From the NCBI GenBank assembly GCA_963693315.1, contig OY856188.1, forward strand, positions 96,033,745 through 96,097,744: DNA of 64,000 bases, given 5' to 3'. Made by a program: the position numbers and the translations under genes. The stretch comes from Diogma glabrata. Its lineage: Eukaryota; Arthropoda; Insecta; Diptera; Cylindrotomidae. This document shows, in pieces, positions 1 through 11,600 of the stretch. The notes beneath the pieces were generated by a model that saw only the letters and a list, made by a program, of their open reading frames with translations, searched no databases and was not told the origin of the DNA. Within the stretch, counting starts at the first letter, position 1, and every line of letters begins with the position of its first letter.

Positions 1-2277
1 AATTTTAAATAAAGTTAAACGATTAAAGTTTCCAAAGTATAATATCAAGGGTGAATATATATATAGATTATAGCTACACTTTATCACTGATTTTCCTAGA
101 AAATTTTAAAATTGATACAAAATGTAATAATTTTTGAATGTTTCAACACTCAAAGGATATAAAAATCAAAGAGCTTTTAACTGTTCAAAGTATATCATAT
201 AATTTGTTTTCACAAAAGAAACATTTATATCACAAAAACAAAATTCAGAAAGCACACGACGGTTTAAAAAAGAAGGAGTAGATGAAGAAAAATTAAGTTT
301 TTTACATTGTACTGTCTGCAATTATAAAAAAATGTATATTTATTTCACTTCAACATTTTAATTTGATGAGTTTCAATGATTAAAATATGCTACATGATTT
401 TATGGCCATGAATTCATATGGTTCAATGTTTTTACAACGACTTTCGCTACCACAGTTAATCCTGATTAAAAAATTATATCTGATACTTTTATAAACTGTT
501 AAACCATACATTCATTATAAATGTTTTTTCAAAAGATAAAACTTGAAGAAAATTTTGTTAATGTTGTGCTCTAAGCAAATTTATATATTGCTTTTCTATA
601 TATATGTTGTAAGAACATAAAGTTGAAGAGTTTTGTTTGTTGATTTATTTTATATTTAATGTGTATCGTATGCTTGAAAGTAAAAATTGTTTTGACTATA
701 TAAACCAATATGTCCTGGGGTATTTGATATTTAAATATCTTATCTATATCTCAAAGCTATTTCCACAATTGCAATATGTTTATTTACCTTTATGTGGGCA
801 GTAACTTTTTAATGTTGAATGTTATAAAGCTAATTGGTTGGATTTTGTTTTTGGTTATCAGATGTTCTAGTTTTTTAAAAGTTTCTTATTTGTAAACTGG
901 TACTGTTGCTCAGACAGCATCAAGACCTGTGGGCAGACCTTCAATAACAAAAATTAAAATAACACAATAAAATTGAAATTAGTGTTTCTTAAAATATTTG
1001 TCTCTTTTTAATATTAGATTTTTTCATAACTGCTAATTTATGTATTTTATTATGTTCTTTGTTATTGTTTTCTCTCTCTTTACCGTATTGTTTTGTAAAA
1101 AATTGTATATATAAGATTTTTATTGTAACTATTAAATCGTTCCTCCCAAGATGGCCTAACAAGCTGAAATATATATAGAGTAACAGTAAAATTAAAAAAA
1201 GCTTTGTTTTTTTTAATTTTTTATTAAACTTATTAAATAAGTTATTTGCGTAAAGTAACAAGAGATTGACATTATGTTATTTGAAAACTTACGCCAAGTG
1301 CCAACGGCAAACAGTGTTAATTATATGAAATGAGTGTATAATTTAATTTTCTGGATCAGTTTCACAATCCTTTTTTAAAACTAGGTGTACACTGCCTACT
1401 TCCCATATTTCAAGAAAAATCCCTTTTTATTTTTTTTTAAGTGAAAACTTCTTAAGGCGCGTTGTGCAATTTTGTATTAAAAATATTTTATATGATCGCG
1501 TTACCGTCACGCTGTAGCTATTTATATTTGTATAAATTAGCTTTTATTATGATATGTTGTGCTTGCCCACTTTTTTAAATAAAAGTTTTGTGTAACAGGA
1601 AATATTATATGTGTCCAACAATATATAGATACCTTGATGTATTGATATATAAATAGAGTGTGTTAAAAACTAGAAATACATATCCTAGGGTAGATGGTTC
1701 CATTCTAGTACAGATTTGGATATTAAATATTGCTGTTGGGTAGTATGTAGGGTGAAACAATAGATACTACCTAACATCCTAAACGTAAATTAAAAAAAAA
1801 TACAAAGATATCTTCTAGATCCTATCTTCCACAACAACATAAGTTCTGAGGTGCTGGTGGACGCTTTTTTAAATGTTTTTGGATTGAAATCACTAGAGAC
1901 CATTTATTCAACACAACTCAAATTATACCAGATTTAACCAACAAACACACATAAACACACAAGATGACGTATTCTAATTAAAATTCGGGAAAAGCATTTT
2001 GTAGTATACTGGCAAATTCTGGACCGGCCAGAAATAAAAAATTTAAAAAAATATTATGTACAACACGAACCTTAACAAAACAATTTATTTTGAATAGCAA
2101 AATATGTTTTTTAGTTCATATTAAATATACAGATTGACAAACTGTAACCACTATGAACCCATTTAATGTTTTTTTTATCCCGGGCGCATGTTCACATATT
2201 TATAATTTATAATATTTTCATTTTTTAAATTGAATAATATGTCCTTATCAATTTCCATTAACATCCTAATCTTTTTC
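1..2277. other. AT-rich stretch without a recognisable gene
   Basis: Both strands are rich in stops and homopolymer runs, and the only open frame of note (about 90 codons, minus strand, near 1-1.26 kb) is lysine/leucine/isoleucine-rich with no recognisable motif. One short segment at 1441-1474 (core AAACTTCTTAAGGCGCGTT) recurs near 49.4 and 53.7 kb, so part of this stretch is dispersed repeat. No RNA gene or regulatory site was supported. Confidence 0.6.
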
Positions 2278-4138
2278 GGGTTCCGGTTTTTATAACGAAC
2301 CCTATTGGTGAGAGAACAACGTGTTTTTAACATGATTTCGATTATCTCGTAATCCATTATTCCTATAGACCAAAAATTTAAGGTGCTTATAAAACAAAAT
2401 CCACACAAGATGACGGGCTAAAAAATAAAAAAAGTTGTTTTCGTTTGTTTTACAGAGGTACGTTGTGAAGCCATTGAGAAAATACATTTTTTTATCGATA
2501 CGAGTAGGGTATCATATTAAGGAACTTCACTTCAGTATTCCTTAAACATGTATTTTGGCATTTCATACCCCACCATTTTTTGTATAATTTTAATAAATGA
2601 CGTTTTCTCTATGTTTTATTGCCCCGATTAACTCCGACCCTACATCATCGGAATTCTTAAAGTATATTTGGAATAATAGAAAAATGAGTAGGTTTTTAAC
2701 GAAAAATATTGAAAAGTGGCAAATACACATTACTATATTTATTAAAGGGGTGGGAATGAGAAGTGGTTAAAACATAATTTAAATCCAGGTCAAGTGGGGT
2801 GTCATTTGAAAGAGCATTTGTTTTTAGAAACATTGCCATTTTTTAGAATTTCGCAATTCATAGTTTTTGAATTATTGTAAAAAAGTGACACAAAAAATGA
2901 CTATGACACCCTTGGATTTCGAACTTAATTGACAGAAAAATTTGAAAAAATTCACAGAGATAGGAAGTTTGCAATCTGAACGAAAATTATAACAAAGTCT
3001 CAAATAATTATATTTTTGTGTGCTTAGGGGATGGGTGTAGGGAGGGTAAAAAAAACTTTTTTTGACCCAAGCGAGTGGGATGTCATCTGCAAGAGCACCT
3101 AATCTAAGAAACATTGAAATTTTCTTTTAGAATTTTGCGGACAGTTATTGAGGTATTCTAACAAATGTTCAACTTACAGATCGTGTCCCCATCGTACGAC
3201 ACTGATTGACAGAAAAAATTGAAAAATTCCCAGCGACAGGATGTTTGCTATATTTTGAACGAAAACTATAGCGAACTCTCAAATAATTATATTTCTGTAT
3301 GTTTAGGGGATGGGTGTAAGGAGGGTAAAAAAGTTTGAAAGAGCACAAATTCTGAGAAACATTGCAATTTTTTTTAGAATTTTGCTGTGCATAGTTTTTG
3401 AGTTATTCTAAAAAATGTGCAACTTTCAGACCATTCACCTCCCCTCTACGTTTTGACTCTGATTGACAGAAAAAATTGAAAAAATTCACAGAGACAGGAA
3501 GTTTGCTCAAATAATTATATTTCTGTGTGTTTAGGGGATGGGTGTAGGAAGAGTAAAAAAATCTTTTTTTTGAACCAAGCGAGTGGGGTATCATTATTTA
3601 CGACAATTATAGCGAAGTTTCAAATAATTATATTTTTGTGTGCTTAGGGGATGGGTGTAGGGAGGGTAAAACAAAACTTTTTTTGACCCAATTGAATGGG
3701 GTGTCATCTGAAACAGTACATTATCTGAGAAACGTTGCGATTTTTTTAGTATTTTGCGGTGCACAGTTTTTGAGTTATTTTAAATATAGATCGTCTCTCC
3801 CCTACGTTTCAGCACTGATTGACAAAAAAAAATTGAAAAAATTCACAGGGACAGGAAGTTTGCTATATTTTGAACGAAAATCATAGCGAAGTCTCAAATA
3901 ATTATATTTCGGTATGTTTAGGGTATAGGTATGGGGAAGGTAAAAAAAGCCAAACCTTATGGGGAAGCCAAACCTAAATGGGTATGGGGAAGGTAAAAAA
4001 AGCCAAACCTTTTTTGACCCAAATGAATAGGGTGTCACTTGAAAGAGCACCTCATTTAAGAAACATTGCAATTTTTTTTAGAATTTTGCAATGAACAGTT
4101 TTTGCAATGAACCACCACCCTAAATTTCGACGCTGATT
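2278..4138 (+). mobile_element. RepB copy 1: non-coding repeat with terminal hairpin and tandem array
   Basis: The copy opens with a hairpin (GGGTTC at 2278-2283 pairing with GAACCC at 2297-2302) followed by CTATTGG, exactly as in the copy at 23809. A unique part follows (about 2390-2740) containing CACAAGATGACGG and TACAGAGGTACG, which is found again at 26.69-26.85 kb and, reversed, at 46.5-46.8 and 47.96-48.02 kb. The rest is a tandem array of a ~280-bp unit. There is no open frame worth keeping, so it looks non-autonomous. The class is unknown; the hairpin end recalls Helitron-like elements, but I could not confirm both ends. Confidence 0.6.
2750..4138 (+). repeat. Tandem array of a ~280-bp unit inside RepB
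   Basis: The phrase GGGATGGGTGTAGG or a close variant recurs near 3028, 3307, 3536, 3649 and 3921, each time preceded by TCAAATAATTATATTT and followed by a run of A then TTTTTTGACCCAA. Most spacings are 270-280 bp; shorter ones reflect deletions inside units. The same unit occurs as one or two copies at 26.9-27.2, 31.1-31.28, 42.09-42.42 (reverse) and 46.13-46.47 kb (reverse, two units about 283 bp apart). Confidence 0.75.
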
Positions 4139-4205
4139 TATAGAAAAAATATTCCCAATTTAAACCATTTAAAAGCTGGTTGAATCTTTCTTTAGTTAAT
4201 ATAAA

Positions 4206-4210
4206 CAGCT
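4206..4210. repeat. Target-site duplication, left of gypsy element
   Basis: CAGCT lies directly before the 5' LTR and again directly after the 3' LTR at 16642-16646. A 5-bp duplication fits LTR-retrotransposon integration and fixes the element borders. Confidence 0.85.
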
Positions 4211-4495
4211 TGCTATGTACCTTTAAGTACGTAAACGTTAAGTTGCGCTTCCCTGTAGAATAATCAAGTTCTAATTATTTTTTATATTGTTACTGTTATT
4301 TTGATGTTGATTGTAAAAATAGAAATTGGAAATCGATCGCTCTCTCAATCGTGAACCGTGGACGAGGAAACATCATTTATGGATATTCAACCTTATAAAT
4401 AAATATTAATAAATATTATTAATTCTACTATTAATTATTATTTTTGGAGCTTAAGAACACTACATGGGCAAATGTTTACAATAGCAACCATTACA
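4211..4495 (+). repeat. 5' LTR of gypsy element (285 bp)
   Basis: It is the same length as the LTR at 16357-16641 and differs from it at four positions that I can see. It has TG...CA ends. A TATAAATA at 4394-4401 overlaps an AATAAA at 4398-4403, which could serve as TATA box and poly(A) signal respectively; this role is inferred from position. Confidence 0.95.
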
Positions 4496-4496
4496 T

Positions 4497-4508
4497 TGGC
4501 GACAGAGG
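4497..4508 (+). other. Primer-binding site of gypsy element
   Basis: TGGCGACAGAGG begins one base after the 5' LTR. TGG is the complement of a tRNA CCA end. TGGCGAC resembles binding sites for serine or arginine tRNAs, but I cannot assign the primer without a tRNA set. Confidence 0.7.
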
Positions 4509-4679
4509 AAAATGGAGATTTTCAAGCAACACTATAATGGTAAATATTGTGCTTCAAAATTTGTGTTAAAAAAAAATAATTTGGTGAATAGTTTTGTGAT
4601 ACAACAAATATTTAAATTACTGCTAGTTTCATTCGTAATTTTTTTTGTAATTGGATGTTTTATATAAAATATTTCAAAT

Positions 4680-6764
4680 ATGCCGTTCATTGGTACGATC
4701 GAAAATTTTATTCCCGGTTCAGATTTTGAAGAGTATTTGATGCGAATGAAAGAAATATTTAAATGCAATGCAACAAAAGAAGAACAAAAAGTTTCCTTGT
4801 TTCTCACGTTAATTGGAGGTGAAACGTTTAGTATATTGAGAAAATTAATGTATCCTGATGATCCAACGGAAAAGAGTTTTAAAGAAATTGAGACTATTCT
4901 TAAAACACATTTTAAGCCAACAAGGAATTTAATAGCGGAAAGCTTCAAATTTCTCAAACGTGACCAGTTACCAAATGAAACTATTTCGGAATATATCATT
5001 GAATTAAAAACTCTCGCAACCACGTGTGAGTACAAAGCGTTTTTAGACCGTATGCTTCGCGATAAGTTTGTTACTGGACTTAAAGACCAAAATATTCAAG
5101 GTCTTTTGTTAAATAAATGCGATGAAAATAGCACTTTTCAAAAAGCTAGTGAGTATGCTATACATTTGGAGTTAACCGGAATTGAACAGAGAAAGATACG
5201 AGAAGATACAGCTATTGGGATAAATTTAATTCAATCGAATGATCAATCACGTCACCAATATTCAAGGCCACGTAATCGATCAAGATTTCGGAGTTTTAAT
5301 CGAAGAAGAAGTTCGTCTAAATATAGTACTTATCGTACAAATTCACGATCAGGTTCAAGATCAACACATCAAAGTTCTAGATGTCCATACAACCATTCTT
5401 CCAATCGCTGCTCTGGTGTACGAATGAAATGCTTCAACTGTGGAATGGTGAGTCATCATGCAAAGAGATGTTCAAAAAGGGACGTAAATAATTTAAATTT
5501 TAATAACTTAAGAATAAATCATTTTAGTTTAGAAATATTAACAAAACCACCAGTTTATGTTAGCTTAAAAGTAGAAAATATTAAAATTGATTTTGAGTGT
5601 GATTCCGGCGCATGTCTTTCCGTAATAGATTTTCTTACTTATAATAAATATTTTTCCAATTATCATATTAAACAATATACTAATATTAATTTTGTAAAAT
5701 TACTTTCAGGTAGTAATGTGGAGGTTGTCGGAGGTTTTGCCGTGAATGTAGAAGCAAGATACATAAAATATAATACCGTTTTAACAGTTGTCCGAACAAA
5801 TAAACCATGTTATCCAATTATGGGTCGAAACTGGATGGATTTGATATACCCTAACTGGCAAAAATTTTTTGAAATTGCTTATGAAGATAATAATGCAATC
5901 GACACAACATTTGTGAACAAAGTTACTTCTCAATTATCGGATAACATAAGCAAGGTACGCAATTTATTTCCCAGTGTTTTTGATTGTAATAGTAATTCTG
6001 ATCCTATTTTGGGATTTGAAGCTGATTTGGTTTTGAAAGATGATGCACACCCAATTTTCCATCGATCATATAATTTACCTTTTAGATTACGTGATCAAGT
6101 GGAACAGGAGCTCGAACTGATGGTGTCAAAATCAATTTTAAAACCAGTTACATCCAGCGACTGGGCTTCACCTATAGTGGTAGTAGCTAAACCTGATGGA
6201 AGTATCAGAATTTGCTGCGATTTTAAAATTACTATAAATAGATATTTGACAACGGAGCATTATCCTCTTCCTATTATTGATGAAGTATTAGCTTCGTTGG
6301 CAAATTATTCTTATTTTTGCGTTCTTGACCTGAAAGGAGCTTATCAACAGCTTTCGGTTTCTGAAAGTTCGAAACCTTTATTAACTATAAATACCCACAA
6401 GGGATTATTCCAATTTCAGCGTCTCCCATTCGGGGTAAATTCTGCACCATCCATATTTCAAAGGATAATGGAAACGGTACTTAAAGATATTAACGGTGTC
6501 GAAATATATCTCGATGATATATTGATAGGCAGTAAAACACAAGAAGAACTTTATCAAAAACTTATTTTAGTTCTTAACAGATTAAAACAGCATAATATTA
6601 AATGCAATTTTGGTAAATGCGAATTTTTTAAAGATAAGGTTAAATATCTTGGCCATATTATTTCAGCAGCCGGACTTCGTCCAAATCCAGAAAAACTGGA
6701 AGCCATTGAAAAGGCTCGTAGCCCTAAAAATATTTCGGAACTTAAATCATTTTTAGGTATGTGA
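4680..6764 (+). CDS. gag-pol: Gypsy Gag-Pol, N-terminal part (Gag, protease, most of RT)
   Basis: An uninterrupted 694-codon frame. Gag fills about residues 1-285 and ends in an arginine/serine-rich stretch and a CCHC zinc knuckle (CFNCGMVSHHAKRC, near residues 250-264), which binds RNA. An aspartic protease with the DSGA active site lies near residue 308. Reverse transcriptase follows, with its catalytic YLDD at residues 610-613 (nt 6507-6518). The start at 4680 is the first ATG after a ~170-bp leader that follows the primer-binding site. The frame ends artificially: the stop at 6762-6764 is the first codon of an inserted BEL LTR. The rest of RT resumes in the same frame at 14154. In the intact element this would be a cytoplasmic polyprotein that assembles particles and copies the RNA. 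Confidence 0.93.
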   Translation: MPFIGTIENFIPGSDFEEYLMRMKEIFKCNATKEEQKVSLFLTLIGGETFSILRKLMYPDDPTEKSFKEIETILKTHFKPTRNLIAESFKFLKRDQLPNETISEYIIELKTLATTCEYKAFLDRMLRDKFVTGLKDQNIQGLLLNKCDENSTFQKASEYAIHLELTGIEQRKIREDTAIGINLIQSNDQSRHQYSRPRNRSRFRSFNRRRSSSKYSTYRTNSRSGSRSTHQSSRCPYNHSSNRCSGVRMKCFNCGMVSHHAKRCSKRDVNNLNFNNLRINHFSLEILTKPPVYVSLKVENIKIDFECDSGACLSVIDFLTYNKYFSNYHIKQYTNINFVKLLSGSNVEVVGGFAVNVEARYIKYNTVLTVVRTNKPCYPIMGRNWMDLIYPNWQKFFEIAYEDNNAIDTTFVNKVTSQLSDNISKVRNLFPSVFDCNSNSDPILGFEADLVLKDDAHPIFHRSYNLPFRLRDQVEQELELMVSKSILKPVTSSDWASPIVVVAKPDGSIRICCDFKITINRYLTTEHYPLPIIDEVLASLANYSYFCVLDLKGAYQQLSVSESSKPLLTINTHKGLFQFQRLPFGVNSAPSIFQRIMETVLKDINGVEIYLDDILIGSKTQEELYQKLILVLNRLKQHNIKCNFGKCEFFKDKVKYLGHIISAAGLRPNPEKLEAIEKARSPKNISELKSFLGM
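6757..6761. repeat. Target-site duplication, left of BEL insertion
   Basis: GTATG here and at 14154-14158 directly flank the BEL element. Removing the insertion and one copy rejoins the gypsy RT frame without a shift, which confirms the borders. Confidence 0.92.
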
Positions 6765-7592
6765 ATAATATCAGCTGCACTCGTTGATTGCGTATCCACA
6801 ATTTATCTTGACGAGTCCAGTTGTACTATTTTTGTATTTGTTGAGTTTTACCGCCTTTTATGTTTGTACAAACAAATTACCAAATTATTCCAAAAATGAT
6901 GCGTTTCCTATTTCACAGCAGAGGTTCAATTATTATATTCAGATGAGATGAGAATGTCCGGGTGTAATTTCCAAAAATCGTTATTAAATAAAAACAATAA
7001 AATAATATTTAAATATTGTTTTATTTTAACAAAATCACAGCTAATTAATATTTTTCACCGTTCACAGGAAAGTTCAAATATAAAAGTGAAGATGACTATG
7101 CAAGTTTTTAATCAAAAACTTTTAATAATTAATCGAAGCCTTTCTTAATATTTCCAAATATAAATTAAATTTCCTTACATCTATTGTAAAAAAGGTGAAT
7201 TTTACTAATTTAATATGATCGAAAGGTTTTGACCTAAGCTAATTGATTATTCTATGATTTGTTGCTTTTAATTAGATTCACTAAATCTATATTCTGATAG
7301 ATGAACTAATATTTTTCTATATTAAATTATTGTTTTTTAATTAGTTGTTGCTTTTGAAGTTGTAATTGATATTGATGTAAACAAACAAAAAACGGTTTGT
7401 TTACTATTTTAAGATAACAAATGAAAAGGTAATACATTATATTAAGCCTAAATTTATAACTAAATTAAAATATTTTGTTTACAGATGAACATTGGAAACT
7501 TCTAGCTGGATTTCGTAATATGATAAGTATAGATATTTTCTTCATCGTTGATTTGATTAATGTTTTATTTATTTGTTTAGGTATTGTCGTCA
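6762..7592 (-). repeat. 3' LTR of BEL/Pao element (831 bp)
   Basis: It is the downstream LTR with respect to the minus-strand gene. It matches 13323-14153 over its full length with three visible mismatches. A 66-codon frame at 6948-7148 (and its twin at 13509-13709) is an accident of the LTR and not a gene. Confidence 0.95.
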
Positions 7593-7603
7593 TACTCCGC
7601 CTC
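7593..7603 (-). other. Probable polypurine tract of BEL element
   Basis: On the minus strand GAGGCGGAGTA directly precedes the 3' LTR, the position where plus-strand DNA synthesis is primed. It is short and interrupted by one C and one T, so the call rests mainly on position. Confidence 0.55.
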
Positions 7604-7624
7604 GTTAACGACTTAGTCGTTAAC
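7604..7624. repeat. Perfect 9-bp hairpin between BEL pol and 3' LTR
   Basis: GTTAACGAC (7604-7612) and GTCGTTAAC (7616-7624) are exact inverted repeats around a TTA loop. The stem overlaps the stop codon of the pol frame (TAA, 7620-7622 on the minus strand) and sits 11 bp from the LTR. No role can be assigned. Confidence 0.8.
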
Positions 7625-8272
7625 CATCATCCTGTTGTGGTAGTTTGCAGATTTTAACGATTGGGCGTTTTAATATATTTTTGGACGTCTTTACAGTGAC
7701 AACTCTAACATTGCCTTGATCATCTGGATGCAACTCTATGATCTTCCCAAGCATCCATTTGTATGATGGTAAGTTGTCTTCTTTAATTAACACCACGTCT
7801 CCATTTTTAAAATTAGGTTGTAATTCACGCCATTTGTTTCTTTGTTGTAGATTATGGAAATACTCCACACTGAATTTTTTCCAGAAGGATTGAACACGCT
7901 GTTGAACATTTTGCCACCTAGAAAGCCTGCTGGTCGGTGTATTTTCACTAATGTTTTCTTCTGGAATAAAAAAATTTCCTGGGCCAATCAAGAAATGTGC
8001 TGGTGTTAAAACATCAATAGAAGCATCATCATCAGCTGTCGCGTAGAGTGGCCTTGAATTTAAAATGGCTTCAATTTGAGTAAGCATAGTTGTCATCTCT
8101 TCGAACGTTAGGTGAGTATTTGAGGAATATTTGAGTAAATGTGACTTCACTGACTTCACAGCTGCTTCCCACAAACCCCCAAAATGTGGAGATACAGGTG
8201 GAATAAAGTGCCACTGTATCTGATCCTGTGCTAAGAACTCTGCAATTAGAGAATTGTGATTAATATTGCTAA
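7620..8272 (-). pseudogene. pol: BEL Pol C-terminus: end of integrase and DUF5641-type domain
   Basis: This frame carries the C-terminal third of the BEL polyprotein. GLWEAAVKS holds the expected catalytic Glu of integrase, and a conserved ILNSRPL segment follows. Downstream, PNFKNGDVVLIKEDN and WMLGKI match the small C-terminal domain typical of BEL/Pao and related integrases (Pfam DUF5641). An ATG-started frame runs 8174-7620, but homology begins earlier, near 8272. It is one base out of frame with the integrase segment before it because of a shortened A-run at 8273-8278. It ends at TAA 7620-7622, inside a hairpin just before the 3' LTR. Confidence 0.88.
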
Positions 8273-8611
8273 TTTTTTCAAAATTTCGCCTAGTTTTCGA
8301 CGTGCTCCAATGAAGTTAGATCCATTGTCACTGTAGATATGTGCGGGAGCACCTCGCCTTGAGATAAATCGTTTTAAGGATGCTATAAACGCATCTGTAG
8401 ATAGATCAGTGACGGCTTCAATGTGTACAGCTCTGGTCACCATACAAACAAAGAGTGCAATATACCCCTTGATAAACTTGGCACCTCTTCCCTTTTTTGT
8501 AGCAATCTCAATTGGACCCGCATAATATACACCACAAGATGAGAATGGTCTTGTAGCTTTCAATCTTGCTAATGGCAGATCTCCCATTAGTTGCTTAGAT
8601 GTTTTGGCGTT
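8273..8611 (-). pseudogene. pol: BEL integrase catalytic core, broken at both ends
   Basis: This segment continues the 1,444-codon frame in the same phase after an in-frame TAG at 8612-8614. It contains the integrase core: TRAVHIEAVTDLSTDAF and YSDNGSNFIGA, where the Asp of SDNG is the second catalytic Asp. At the position of the first catalytic Asp (normally GVDYAGP in this family) the copy reads GVYYAGP, a Tyr at codon 8525-8527. The segment loses its frame in a six-base T run on the plus strand at 8273-8278, consistent with one missing base. So the core has a nonsense codon before it, a probable catalytic substitution in it and a frameshift after it. Confidence 0.87.
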
Positions 8612-11600
8612 CTATCTGAAGCAGACCACACATTTGTTCACTATATTTCTGACACTGCTTCTGCCTCCTACTATCCAGAATTGCTGCCTTATCAGATGAA
8701 ATGTTAGAGTCAAACCAGGATGAAGATTTTTCTTGTGCACATGTATTGCAATCATTCGACTTAATGCATGACCCTTTGGTAAAACCATTGGATGTTTATA
8801 ATCATATTGGCAGTCCAGATGTTTCAATCTGCCACCGACTCTTAACATCCCCTCTGCATCTATAAATGGTGCCAATGCTGCAATGCTGCTGTTTTTTCTA
8901 ATATTCACCTCTCTTTGAAGGCAATCAACCTCATCGGCAAACGCTTCTCTCTGTACATATTTGATGATTATGAGGTTGGCCTTCCGAAGTTCAATCACCG
9001 TAAGAGAACCCGAGCTTCTATTCAACTTGTCATTTCTCATATTATTTATAAATCTTAAAACGTAAGCAAAAATTCTTTTCAGTTTATTATAGGAAGATAT
9101 CTTTTGAATTAATGTGCTGATTTGATCTTCCTTGCAATGGGTGTTGGAAACTAAAAGCTTGGTTATTTTTCTTTCTTCTTTCAAATATTCTGGATTCACA
9201 GCAAAATCATCCTCTTTTGCAGAAGTCGATTGGTAATTTTTTAACCATGCTGGGCCATGCCACCAGAGATCTAGTTTGATTAATTGAGACGGCAAAATCC
9301 CACGAGATGCGCAATCTGCAGGATTGTGTTCAGATCGTACATGATTCCAGAATTTTCTCGGTATCTGATTGATGATTTCAGCCGTACGATTAGCAACGTA
9401 GGTTTTCCACCTGACTGGATGACTCGACAACCACGATAGTACAATTGTAGAGTCCGTCCAGGCAAAACATTCCACTGGCATCTTCACTGTTTCTTGCACA
9501 AGACGCATAAGTTTTGTGAGTAAATGAGCACCACATAGTTCAAGTCGTGGTAAGGACACCTGCTTGATTGGAGCCACCTTTGTTTTAGCTGCCATTAAGT
9601 TAACTGAGACAACACCATTGTTGTCTACCGCTCTACAATATACCACCGCACTATACGCACTTTCGCTGGCATCGGAGAAACCATGTAATTCCATTTTACC
9701 GTCTTGTGGAATGTATCTTTTGAGCTTTATTTTTTCTAAATCTTTCAACTCAACACGGATTTTGTTGTATATTTCTGATATTTCCGCTGGCAGATGATCA
9801 TCCCATCCCAATTTGTGTAGCCAAAGCCTTTGAAATACTATTTTCATTAAAATGATCGAAGGAGATAACCAACCCAGCGGATCAAAGACCCTTGAATACT
9901 CGGAAATAACTTGACGTTTGGTGGGCTCATTACTCTCCTTCAAATCGAGTTTAAAGGTAAAAGTATCTTCTGCTGCGTTCCACTGTAGACCTAATATTTT
10001 TGATTCTTCTGAATTATTGAACAAAGCGGTTTGTTGTGTCTCTCCATTCACTGTGAGTTCAGGCACATTTGATTTCCATTTTCTTAGATTAAAACCACCG
10101 CTTATTAACAAATCATTCATTTCTCTTTTTAGTTTCGTCGCTTCTTCAATGTTATCAGCACCAGAGATAAAATCATCAACGTAAAAATCATTTATAAGAT
10201 GATCAATAATATTTGGATGACTATCTTGATTATCATATGCTAGCTGATGAATACTTCTAATAGCTAAAAATGCCGAACTAGATAAACCAAAGGTAACTGT
10301 ATTTAGTTTATAATGTTTAAGCTCATCAGCTATTTCGCTTCGCCATAAAATACGTTGAAATTGACTATCACTTTCACAAACCAAAATTTGATTGTACATT
10401 TTCTCAATGTCGGCTGCTAATGCAATTTTGTGCTTTCTGAATCTTAATAAGATTGACCATAAAGTGGGCTGAATAGTCGGACCGACTAACATCGTTTCAT
10501 TTAGTGATATCCCAGAAGAAGATTTCGCTGATCCATCAAAAACTACTCTTAGTTTTGTCGTTTCGCTCGCTTGTTTTATCACACAATGATGAGGCAAATA
10601 AAAACACTTAGACTGCTCAATCATTTTATCAGCTTCAGAAACAGCTTCTAGGTATCCCCTACTTAGATATTCACTTATAAATCTAGCGCATTCATGTTTT
10701 AGTGATGGATTAGATTGAAATTTCCTTTCTAACGCTAAAAATCTTCTTTTGGCAACGTTGATAGAGTTGCCAAGCTGAGCGGTATTATTTTTAAAGGGAA
10801 TAGAGACGATGTAACGACCCCTTTCATCTCGTTTGTGCGTCTTTTTATAATATTCTTCACACTCGACATCATCTTGACTCATAATCTGGACATTGGGAAT
10901 TTCTTCTTGCTCAAAAAATTGTTTTAATGTTCTATCAATGTCTACATCTAAATGGAAATTTAAAGTACAATAACTTTCTTGGCTGCTGTCTGTTCTTACG
11001 ACGTTTTCTTCACCGGTAACTCCAGCCGCAATCCAACCAAAAATGGTACGTTGTGCGACTATTGAATTATTTGAGTTAGTTAACTGCCCATCTTTGATAA
11101 TGCTAAAAAATCTGTCAGCTCCTATCAGGATATCAACGGCAGATACTTGGTTATAAGATGGATCAGCTAGTTTTAAATCGTCCAAAAAACAACAGTCTTG
11201 GAGCTGGAAATTGAAACTTGGTAATCTCGTTGGCAGCTGATTTATGATCAAAACATCAACTTGAATCGATTCCTCTGACGAATACAACGACTTAATATTT
11301 ATTGATGTAATTCCTCTGGTGGTTACTTTTCCAGCTGTTAAACCTGTAACTGCAACATTTGCTTGAGATCTCGGTAAATTCAAACGCTGCGCACAAGCTT
11401 CTGTGATGAAAGAGGCTTGTGATCCGGAATCTAGCAGTAACCTGCATCTCTGAGAATTTCCAGATTTGTCAGCTACTAGAACTATAGCTGTTGGTAGCAA
11501 AGATTGAAATTTTGGTATGGCTGCTGCATTTGCTTGAACATCGGTTGAGCTAGATGGTTCCAAAGTATTATTCAATGCATTTGCGTTGAGAGTTGCATTG

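Noticed and set aside
4532..5035. 167-codon minus-strand frame
   Set aside because: It is the antisense shadow of the gypsy Gag gene.
6948..7148. 66-codon frame, repeated exactly at 13509-13709
   Set aside because: It lies in both BEL LTRs, so its duplication is explained by the LTRs; no domain is recognisable.
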